Shown in pieces: positions 1-7,200 of a DNA stretch of 13,998 nt. Each line of letters opens with the position of its first letter. Position 1 is the first letter of the stretch. The notes below the pieces were generated by a model. The model had not been told where the DNA came from and searched no databases. It was given only the letters and a program-made list of their open reading frames with translations. The DNA lies in NCBI GenBank assembly GCA_002887195.1, contig PJAB01001510.1:1-13998 (forward strand), read 5' to 3'. This DNA comes from Chrysochromulina parva (lineage: Eukaryota > Haptophyta > Prymnesiales > Chrysochromulinaceae). Made by a program: the position numbers and the translations under genes.

Positions 1-205
1 ATGCCAAACTCGGCCCAGCACACGCCCCCGGGGCCGTAGGTGACGCCGTTGGCGAGAGGGTACCTGGTGCGGACCGCTTCGGCGCATTCGAGCCCAGAGC
101 CATAAGAAGACCCGGTGTTCAACTCCGATGCGGCACCGCCGCCGAAGCCATCGCCCGCGACGAAGTTGCACACGAGCGGGGGCGGTGGTGCTGACGGCGA
201 GGGCG
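1..205 (-). repeat. Cys-rich module copy 3 (in gene A), duplicated from gene B
   Basis: Positions 1-205 match 3359-3560 almost base for base, differing by scattered substitutions and a 6-bp gap near 40-52. The match includes the start of the upstream Pro-rich coding tract and ends inside it. Part of the same module also recurs at about 3096-3245 (second module of gene B). High nucleotide identity, including at third positions, points to recent duplication or gene conversion. Confidence 0.85.
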
Positions 206-1181
206 GCGGCGGCGAGGGCGAAGGCGGCGGCGGCGAGGGCGGAAGCGACGCCGCGCAAGCAGAGACCGTGGTGATTGGACCGATAAGAACTTGGGACATG
301 GAGGTCCCATCAGGTGCTGAATAGTTGAGCCCTACAATCGGCCGTTGGTTACTGGGAAACTGAACTGCTTGCGCAGGACAGCCGTTCGCAGGACCCCATG
401 ACCCGCTGATGCCGGCACTGCGTCCGTAGGAAGTAATGAAGGTCACCGCACAGCCAGGAAGACAATATGCTCCACCTTGGAATCGAGTCCAGGACACAGA
501 ATCGAGATGTTCACCCGCCAGCAAATTGAATGTGGTCGTTGGATTTCCTTGGGACCCGTAAGCAGTGAATGAACCATCGTCGAAGTCCAGTCTGAGGTAG
601 TCCACACAACCACCAGAACGAGCGGATATTTGCGTAACGCGCGCGCAGGGCGGCGGCGGCGAGGGCGATGGAGGCGGTAAGGAGGGTGGGGAGGGCGGTG
701 GCGGTGGAGGCGGTGTTGCGGTCTGCAGCTCACGGTGATGGCTGGGAACAAGCTGCAAGGAGTACAGCCCGGCTACAGGATGGTCGCTCGTTGTGGCGCC
801 GGCCAAGTCCATTAGGCCCGAGGGGCCAGGCGGGGGAAGCGTACACGTGCCACACGCGACCGGGCAAGTGATCCGCACGATGGAATAGGAAGCGCACGCG
901 GAAGGCTGTGCTGAAAAGTAGGAGCACGGCAAGGGTGCGCCGCTTAAGTCAAATGCGAAGCTGTTCACTTCATCGGCGCAGACTCGAGTGAGCGGAAGCG
1001 TCCGCAATGGCTGCGCCTGCGCCGACTCTGCCCCAGGCGCACCAGCCCCCTCGCTATCGGGTGGTGTCGTCGTCGCCATGGCACTCACCTGCGGGGCACA
1101 GAGGACTAGCAAGGCCAATGCGAAGCACCTGCTTCGGTAGGATCGATTGTTCGTCGACCTAATCGCGAAGCCAACCGACAT
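1..1181 (-). CDS. Secreted modular lectin-like wall/matrix protein (gene A, 3' end outside window)
   Basis: This frame is open from an ATG at 1181 to the left edge, about 393 codons, with no stop. Residues 1-34 form a signal peptide: Arg-rich n-region, hydrophobic core FALALLVLCA, likely cleavage after PQVSA. Residues ~66-113 hold six cysteines spaced like a ShKT domain (CADE ... PCSY ... SAC ... TCP.ACGTC). A Pro-rich stalk follows (~153-177). A jacalin-like beta-prism domain (~178-308) is suggested by a start like TQISARSGGCVDYLRLDFDDGS and a later SVSWTRFQGG segment. A second SPPPP stalk (~311-332) leads to a Cys-rich module (LVCNF ... SGLECAEAVRTRYPLANG ... CWAEFGM) cut by the edge. The ATG has A at -3. 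Such stalked lectin modules are typical of algal extracellular matrix proteins. The signal peptide and stalks are clear; jacalin and ShKT are motif-level calls. An alternative reading treats 1083-1092 (CAG/GTGAGT) as a splice junction, which would move the start. Confidence 0.7.
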   Translation of the reverse strand, partial: MSVGFAIRSTNNRSYRSRCFALALLVLCAPQVSAMATTTPPDSEGAGAPGAESAQAQPLRTLPLTRVCADEVNSFAFDLSGAPLPCSYFSAQPSACASYSIVRITCPVACGTCTLPPPGPSGLMDLAGATTSDHPVAGLYSLQLVPSHHRELQTATPPPPPPPSPPSLPPPSPSPPPPCARVTQISARSGGCVDYLRLDFDDGSFTAYGSQGNPTTTFNLLAGEHLDSVSWTRFQGGAYCLPGCAVTFITSYGRSAGISGSWGPANGCPAQAVQFPSNQRPIVGLNYSAPDGTSMSQVLIGPITTVSACAASLPPSPPPPSPSPPPPSPSAPPPPLVCNFVAGDGFGGGAASELNTGSSYGSGLECAEAVRTRYPLANGVTYGPGGVCWAEFG

Positions 1182-1214
1182 CTTGAGGCCCTTTGGGGGG
1201 TCCTTGCGGACGAC

Positions 1215-1315
1215 GTCGTGGGCCATCACGATGTCTCGCGGTGGGGCCCCGCCACGCGCTTCGTCAACGGCTGACGACAGCTCGATTTCGTCGTGGGCCA
1301 TCACGATGTCTCGCG
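1215..1315 (-). repeat. 26-bp direct repeat pair, offset 75 bp
   Basis: The 26 bases at 1215-1240 recur exactly at 1290-1315. In the minus frame they encode RDIVMAHD twice, 25 residues apart, keeping the frame open. The EF-like unit of gene B has no counterpart to the segment between them. Confidence 0.85.
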
Positions 1316-1553
1316 TGAGCGAGTCGCACTTTGCGTGCGGCTTCCAGCGCTTGGCCAGGTTGACCTTGTACGACCACAGGGCCACCTGAACGTCGGGGTC
1401 GTCATGGATCGCCGCCTTGATGGACGCAACGCCGTCGCGCTTCGCGCTCGGCAGCAGCGACTTGCGGAGCAGCGCCTCGAGGCAGCCGGGGAAGGGATTG
1501 GCGACCGACGCCGCGTCGGTGTAGCCCACCTCGCCAAAGCGAGGGTTGGCTCG

Positions 1554-1619
1554 CTGGAAGGCGAGCATCACGACCACCGTTAGGAGCTGGAAGGCGAGCA
1601 TCACGACGACCGTTAGGAA
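1554..1619 (-). repeat. 33-bp tandem duplication
   Basis: Copies 1554-1586 and 1587-1619 differ at only a couple of bases. On the minus strand they encode the 11-residue block LTVVVMLAFQ twice. Gene B's matching unit has one copy (LEAIVMLAFAK), so the second is a gain in this unit. Confidence 0.9.
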
Positions 1620-1624
1620 CTCGT

Positions 1625-1697
1625 GCAGCTCCAGATTGCCATCGACATTGCTCCATCTCCATCTCCAGATTGCCATCTGCAGCTCCAGATTGCCATC
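1625..1697 (-). repeat. 19-bp repeat pair at 54-bp offset with a partial third copy
   Basis: The 19 bases at 1625-1643 recur at 1679-1697, with a partial copy near 1661-1680 and a short CCATCT microrepeat between. The minus frame reads DGNLEL, an inserted QMAIWRWRWSNV, then DGNLELHEF. The related unit in gene B has only one DNALELHKF, so 18 residues were gained in frame. Confidence 0.85.
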
Positions 1698-1801
1698 TGT
1701 AGCCTTTTTTGCGCGCTTATCACCTTTGGCCGGCTTGGGCATCGACATATCCAGGGCGTCCTCCTGGTCGGCATGCTCGAATATCCTGAGAACGCGCGCC
1801 A

Positions 1802-3640
1802 TCAGGAAGCCTCGGAAGCGATGCCGCAATCGAGCGCGAGGTTGATGAGCTCCGATTGCTGCATGCAATCGAGCGCGAGGTTGATGAGCTCCGATTGCTG
1901 CATCGTCTCGGCGGCGTGGGCCGAGCTCGAGCAGGCCGTGCCCACCTTGAAGTACTGGGTGAAGATCAAGCGCAGCTCCTTGATGGAGCCCTCGAGCAGC
2001 TCGTACACTTCCTTCTCCCACACCGGGAAGCCGAAGACGTGCGACAGATCCATCTTCTGCCAAGTTGCCAGCCACCTGCTGTCGAGCCCGCTCGAGAGCG
2101 CGGGCGGCGTGAAGCGCTCCATGGGAGGCGCGGTGATCACCGCGTGCTCTTCCTTCTCGCCCAGGTAGTTGGCGATGATGCCGTCCACGCGCTGCGGCAG
2201 GTTCATCTTCGTAATCTCCTCGTACTTGATGTGGCCGCACAGCCCGAGGCACACGACGAACTCGACGAATGTCACCATCTGGGCGTCATCGCCAGCATCG
2301 TCGGCGCTCTGGCACGTCACGAACACGCCCTTGGAATCGAGCCACGACAGGTTCGAGTGGCGCCGCGGCAGAGGCACGCCCTTTACGATTGGCGTCGGGT
2401 CCACCATAATGCCATCGGTCACCTTGCGCTCGACCAGGTCGTAGCGGAACTTCTCCATCGACATCAGCAGCGTCGAGCCCGCCGTCATCGTCGAGTCCGA
2501 CTTGGCCAACTTCTTGAAGCACACCTTGAGCTGCGCCTTGCGCGGACGCAGCACCAGCTGCACCTCCGGGTCCTTCTCGATCATCTTCTTCTCTTTGGCG
2601 AGCGTGCCCGTCTTCGCCTTCGCGAGCAGGTGCTTCTTGAGCAGCGTCTCGAGGCAGCCGGGCAGCGGGATCTCGGCCGACGCATTGTTCCCGACCGTGC
2701 CAAACTTCGGGTTCGCCTTGGCGAACGCGAGCATCACGATCGCCTCCAGGAACTTGTGCAGCTCGAGCGCATTGTCGCCGCCCTTGGCCTTCTCGCCAAG
2801 CACCACGCGCTTATCGTGGGCAGACACCTTGAACGTGTCGTCCACCTGGTCGGAGGGCGGCGGGGGCGCTGGCGGCGGCGGCGATGGTGATGGAGGTGGC
2901 GGCGAAGGCGGCGGGGACGGGGGCGGCGGCGAGGGCGACGGTGGCGGTGGCGAGGGTGAGATGGGTGGCGGCCGCGAGGGTGAAGGTGGCGGAGGCGATG
3001 GCTGGGGTGACGGCCAGCCGCCGAAGAGGCACGTGCGCCAATTGATCATATTGTTAGTGTCGGTTCTATCCAAACCACAATGGTGGGCGGGGGGTTGGTA
3101 GCTGGCGCCGTTGGCGAGAGGGTACCTGGTGCGAACCGCTACGGCGCAGTCGAGCCCAGAGCCAAAGGAGTTCCCGAGGTACTCAAAAGATGCGCTTTCG
3201 CTCCAGCCCACGAAGTAGTTGCACACGAGCGGGGGCGGTGGCGAGGGTGAGATAGGTGGCGGCCGCGACAGGGTGAAGGTGGCGGGCGATGGCTGGGATG
3301 ACGGCCAGCCGCCGAAAAGGCACGCGCTCCAATTTATCCAGGCAGGGTTGCTGCTATGCATGCCAAACTCGGCCCAGCACACGCCCCCGGGGCCGTTGGT
3401 GGCGCCGAGAGGGTACCTGTTGCGAACCGCTACGGCGCAGTCTAGTCCAGAGCCATAGGAAGACCCGGTGTTCGTCTCCGATGCGGCGGCGGCGCCGAAG
3501 CCATCGCCCACGACGAAGTTGCACACGAGCGGGGGCGGTGGTGCTGACGGTGAGGGCGGGCCCCATTCAATACGCACTTTCAGAAACGCCATTGATGGAT
3601 TCCTAAATGACGTGTTGATGGTCTTACTCTCGACGAACAT
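1802..3640 (-). CDS. Cys-module / Pro-rich / EF-hand-like repeat protein (gene B), apparently frameshifted at its 3' end
   Basis: The first ATG is at 3640 (612 residues); two in-frame TGA codons lie just upstream. Order: Cys-rich module 1 (~37-112, LVCNF ... SGLDCAVAVRNRYP ... CWAEFGM ... WSACLFGGW), short Pro-rich linker, module 2 (~137-208, where the CWAEFGM part is replaced by HHCGLDRT), Pro-rich SPPPP stalk (~209-262), then ~350 residues of an EF-hand-like unit. That unit contains ALELHKFLEAIVMLAF, PLPGCLETLLKKHLL, HSNLSWLDSKGVFVT and an acidic EF-like stretch DDAGDDAQMVTFVEF near 447-462. I recognise it only as a protist repeat family of unknown role. No signal peptide is visible, unlike gene A, so the 5' end may be truncated or lie on an upstream exon. 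The frame ends at EASEAS-type residues followed by TGA, while homology continues in the next frame. Calcium binding is inference. Confidence 0.65.
   Translation of the reverse strand: MFVESKTINTSFRNPSMAFLKVRIEWGPPSPSAPPPPLVCNFVVGDGFGAAAASETNTGSSYGSGLDCAVAVRNRYPLGATNGPGGVCWAEFGMHSSNPAWINWSACLFGGWPSSQPSPATFTLSRPPPISPSPPPPLVCNYFVGWSESASFEYLGNSFGSGLDCAVAVRTRYPLANGASYQPPAHHCGLDRTDTNNMINWRTCLFGGWPSPQPSPPPPSPSRPPPISPSPPPPSPSPPPPSPPPSPPPPSPSPPPPAPPPPSDQVDDTFKVSAHDKRVVLGEKAKGGDNALELHKFLEAIVMLAFAKANPKFGTVGNNASAEIPLPGCLETLLKKHLLAKAKTGTLAKEKKMIEKDPEVQLVLRPRKAQLKVCFKKLAKSDSTMTAGSTLLMSMEKFRYDLVERKVTDGIMVDPTPIVKGVPLPRRHSNLSWLDSKGVFVTCQSADDAGDDAQMVTFVEFVVCLGLCGHIKYEEITKMNLPQRVDGIIANYLGEKEEHAVITAPPMERFTPPALSSGLDSRWLATWQKMDLSHVFGFPVWEKEVYELLEGSIKELRLIFTQYFKVGTACSSSAHAAETMQQSELINLALDCMQQSELINLALDCGIASEAS
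1826..1903 (-). repeat. 39-bp perfect tandem duplication
   Basis: Copies 1826-1864 and 1865-1903 are identical and adjacent. They encode MQQSELINLALDC twice at the end of gene B's EF-like unit. The identity implies a very recent event or a repeat-collapse/expansion artefact. Confidence 0.95.
2855..3015 (-). repeat. Pro-rich (SPPPP) stalk-coding tandem repeat
   Basis: Low-complexity GGCGG/GGCGA tract on the plus strand encodes about 54 residues of repeated SPPPP and PPSPS motifs on the minus strand, separating the Cys-rich modules of gene B from its EF-like unit. Similar shorter tracts lie at about 185-247 and 652-720 in gene A. Such hydroxyproline-type stalks are known from algal wall glycoproteins. 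Confidence 0.85.
3359..3560 (-). repeat. Cys-rich module copy 1 (in gene B), near-identical to 1-205
   Basis: This is the partner of the repeat at the left edge of the window. Homology stops at about 3560 within codons for GPPSPSAPPPP. Beyond this the sequence toward gene B's start resembles nothing in gene A, so this is a visible duplication breakpoint. Confidence 0.85.
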
Positions 3641-4279
3641 TTTCAATGAGGGGTTTTCATCAAGTTTTCATCAGTGGGACGGCCACGAATGAAAAATGCA
3701 TGCACGGCCACGAGCGCGCGCGCGAACCGATCGTCGTGGTCGTTTTCTCACCTACCCCCCCGCGTACCCCCCGCGTGTGGGTCTTGTGTGACACGCTGAG
3801 GGTTGTCGGAGGCCGCTTTCCGAAAAACGTGGAACCGTTTGATAACCTCATCGCATCATGCATGCGATGCACGTGAACGGAAGTGCGACCGTCCCGGGTC
3901 GCCAACGCGCAACGGAGGGGTTTTCTTTTTATAACTTGCGCGAACGAGACGACGAGCGGGGCAACGGGGCACCAAGCATTCCTGTTTCCTCCACCGCTGG
4001 TTAAACATACTTAGGTACTTAAAGGTACTTAGGCCGGGGCGGTACATACGACACCTGCGCGCACGTACAGTCGCGACACCAATTATAGTGCGACGGCCCC
4101 GACCCATACCGGCCGTGCCCCGCACACGCGCACACAGCTTTACAGGTGACACAGCTCACACTGACAGCATCGACCACTCCATGCTCCACACAATGGCATG
4201 CGCATCGCACGGATCGACTCGACGGAACGACGCTCTAAAATGTGTGTGCTACGCTGCTGTAACGCTGCTGCTGCTGCCG
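3641..4279. other. Intergenic region between genes C (3' side) and B (5' side)
   Basis: No convincing gene is seen in about 640 bp. The half nearest B should hold B's promoter or a missed 5' exon; a 10-bp direct repeat (GTTTTCATCA) sits at 3653-3662 and 3664-3673 beside its start. TACTTAGG-type words recur at 4008-4033. A CTG-rich run at about 4250-4278 directly follows gene C's stop and belongs to its 3' flank. No tRNA or rRNA signature was found. Confidence 0.6.
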
Positions 4280-7200
4280 TTACCTCCCCGCCTTGATCGG
4301 CGTGGCTTTGATCGGAGGCTTGCTGCTGCCTCGTGGCGAGTCCGAGCGTTTGGCTCCGCCGCCCGCGGCTGCCGCCGCCTTGGCGTCGCCTTTGGGGGGC
4401 GCCATCGGGGGGGCCAACGGCTGCGGAGTCGCTGCCGCCGCCTTGGCGTTCGGCTTCGCTCCCTTGGGCGCACCGTCCCCCTTGCCGGCGTTGCCCTTAG
4501 CCTGCGGAGCCGGGGTCGCTTTCACGTCCGCCGCTGGCGGCGCTCCCTTGGGCGGTGTCTTGTTGTCCCCCTTTGCCTGTTTGGCTCCTTCTGGCGAGGC
4601 GCTCGGCGAGCTGCCCTTGATGGCGCCCTTGGGCGGACTTTGAGGCGCGGCGGCCGCGGAGCTGTTTGCAGCCCCGGTGGCGATGTCCTTCCTGTCCTTG
4701 GCCACCTGCACACGCGTCATCTTGCCACGCATCGCCGCTTGCATCTTCGTGGCGGCGAGCTCCTGCTCCGCCTGCGCGGCCGCAACCCTCTGCGCGGTCT
4801 CGGCCTTGAGCTGCTCGGCCTTGAGCTGCTCCTTGGCCGCGGCCTCCTTGGCCGCCTCGGCCTCCTTGGTGGCGCCCTTCTTGGCGGCCGCCCCGCCCTT
4901 GCCGCCTTTGGCCTCCTTTGCGTCCTTGGCCTCCTTGGCGCCCGTCTTAGCGCCTGGCGTCCCCTTGGCACCCGCACCCCCTTTCGCGTCGCCCCCCTTG
5001 GCTCCGCCCTTGGCCGGCGTCTCGTCAGCCGACGGCCTGAGCTTGGCCACCTTCTCGGCTTTGGGTGTCTTTGGCGGCGGCTCGAGTGCGACAGCCGAGG
5101 CGATGGTCTCGTGCAGCAACTCAGCACGGTCCTCGAGCGCCTGACGCTCGACGCCGCCCTCGCCAGAGAGTTTCGAGAGCTCAAAGAGCTGCTCGAGCGC
5201 ACCCATCTCCGCCTTCGCCGTCTGCTGCTCGAGAGAACGCTTCTCGTACAGAGCGGCCACGGTGCTCATTCGCTTGACGATCGCGTCGTGTCCGAGCACG
5301 GCGCTCGCCTTCACCTCAGCGCTCGCCAGCAGCGACTTGATCAAGTTCAGCGCCACGCGTGTGCCCAGGTTGGTGTCGAGCGTCGTGCCGAGCACCCCCT
5401 TGTCCGACGCACTCTTGCCGGCGCCCAGCTTCGCCGGAGAGGGTGGCGGCAGCGGTCGAGATGTGTTCGGCGCGAGGACCGGCGGCGGCGGGAGCGATGG
5501 CGCGTTCGCGGGCGGGGCCGGCGCGTTTGCCGGCGGGGCCGGCGGGGCCGGCGGGGCCCCTTTGCCCTTGGGCGCGGCCTTGCCTCCACCTTTGGCGCCT
5601 TTAGCAGGCTCGGCTGCCGGGGCCTCGGTGGAGGAATGCTCTACGGCCGTCGTCTCCGCTGAGCCCTTGCCCCCCTTTTTGTCGGCCCCGGGCTTGTCGT
5701 CTGCGGAGAATACGTCGACGAACTCCTGCTTCATGTTGATCAGCGGCTTGCACCACGCGTTGATCGAGTCTTGCTGCTGCTGCAGCTGCCCCGACAGCCG
5801 CGCAAAGAGCTTGGGCATCTCGACCGCCTTCATCGCACGCTCTCGCAGGGCGCTGGACGCGCGCTCGTACGTTTCACACAGAGTCTTGAGCGCCGCCAGA
5901 TTCCCCGCGTGGCGCAGTGGCTTGGCATTCGCGTCGACGAGCAGCTGGAATCGCGCCATCACCCCCTCGGCATGCTCTGAAACTTCGAGTAAGAGCTGCT
6001 GCATGTCGAGCGAGTGCTGCTCCATGTCCTCGGCCGCCGCGACGAGCTTCTGCTGCTCGGCCTGCATCGCGACCACGACGGTGCTCCATCGCTCGGCGAG
6101 GCCGGGCAGGTTGGGATGCACCTCGGCGGGGTGCACCACCAACACCTCCGACGCGCCAGCTGCGCCGGCAACAAACTCCGAGGAGATCGCCGAGGAGATC
6201 GCTGGTAGGGCCCCGCCACCCTTCGTCGGCGCCGGTGGTTCACAGCGCAAGATGCGGACGACGGCACTTGCGGCGCGCGCGATGGCCTTCCCCGCGTCCA
6301 GCATCGCCTGCGCACGTGGCAAGTTGCGCCCCTCGAAGCCTTGCATGTGCTGCGAGGTCGAGTGCACCGCCTCCCGAACCGCTGCTTCCACAGCGTTCGC
6401 CTGCCGCTCGAGCTCGAGAACAAGCTTCCACAGCGTACCCAGCTGCTCCGGGGGCGGTCTCGCAGCTTCCCCCCCCGCGTGCATGCTCGTTGCGAGCGAG
6501 ACGACGGCCTGGCGTGTGTCGCGCGTCGCGCTGTGCAGCGCATCGAGCCGCTGCTCAAGGCCGAGCTGCGTGTGCAGCATCGTCGCAAAGGTGGAGGCCT
6601 CTACCAACTCGGCCGCCGAGACGCGCGTCGTGCCGAGCGCGGAGTCCTCGACAGGCGTGGGCCCTCCGAGTACATCTACGAAGACGCGCACCATCTGGGG
6701 CACCGCGGCGTGCTCAGCCGCATGCAGCGTCGCCAAGCTCTGCCGCTGCTTGAAGTAGAGCTCGGAGCAGAGGAGATGGCAGTGCTCATCAGTCGGGATA
6801 GCGTCAAGGAGGCCGAGCCCAACGGCAAGCTCGTCGAGCTTCGTCTGCAGCTCCGCATGCTCCGTCTCATGCGTCGTGTCGAGCGCGCGCGACAGCTGCG
6901 CCGACAGCTCCGCGCTCAGCGACGCCTGGTGCTTGGTCGTGCCGCCCACCTGTGCATTGTGCCCCGCGCTCGCGAGCGCCAACGCGCGCTCGGCGAGCTT
7001 GTCGAAGCGCTGCTTGAGGCCATCGATCCTCGCCTTGCCGTAGGTCTCGAGCCAGTCACTCATCGCATCGAGTGCGCCCTTGACCTTTTTCGTCTCCGCG
7101 TCAACCAGCTGCTTCGCCTCTTGCTTCTTCCCCCCCTCTACTGTCTTCTTCACCCGTCCGCGCAGCCATTCGGCCGTCTGAGCCGCCGACCGGTTGTGCA

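Larger units (their letters stand above)
1182..1801 (-). pseudogene. Second, degraded EF-hand-like repeat unit: frameshifted continuation of gene B
   Basis: Read on the minus strand in gene A's frame, this gives LMARVLRIFEHADQEDA ... DGNLELHEFLTVVVMLAFQRANPRFGEVG ... PFPGCLEALLRKSLL ... DPDVQVALWSYKVNLAKRWK. It aligns well with gene B's unit (ALELHKFLEAIVMLAFAKANPKFGTVG ... PLPGCLETLLKKHLL ... DPEVQLVL). It begins exactly where gene B's frame stops, one reading frame away, so a single-base loss near 1802-1810 explains the break. Similarity fades after residue motif KCDSLTR (~1310). The segment carries four internal duplications and has no stop of its own, reading into gene A's signal peptide. 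It could be a pseudogene tail, an exon of gene B joined by an unseen intron, or real coding sequence hit by an assembly error. Confidence 0.6.

Noticed and set aside
1215..1315. The 75-bp offset repeat as another duplication-born intron
   Set aside because: No AG precedes the second copy at a matching GT in the first, so no excision restores a single copy with valid splice sites.
1554..1619. The 33-bp tandem repeat as an intron (both copies end TTCCAG on the minus strand)
   Set aside because: 33 bp is too short for a plausible intron, and the frame stays open with it included.
1802..1812. Programmed -1 frameshift in gene B
   Set aside because: Re-reading one base does join the frames, but there is no XXXYYYZ slippery sequence or obvious downstream structure. 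A simple indel is more likely.
1856..2890. 344-codon plus-strand frame opposite gene B
   Set aside because: Arg/Leu/His-rich shadow of the EF-like unit; homology between units is only on the minus strand.
2855..3015. GC-rich repeat tract as a CRISPR-like or satellite array
   Set aside because: There are no spacers; it is simple SPPPP-coding low complexity within an open frame.
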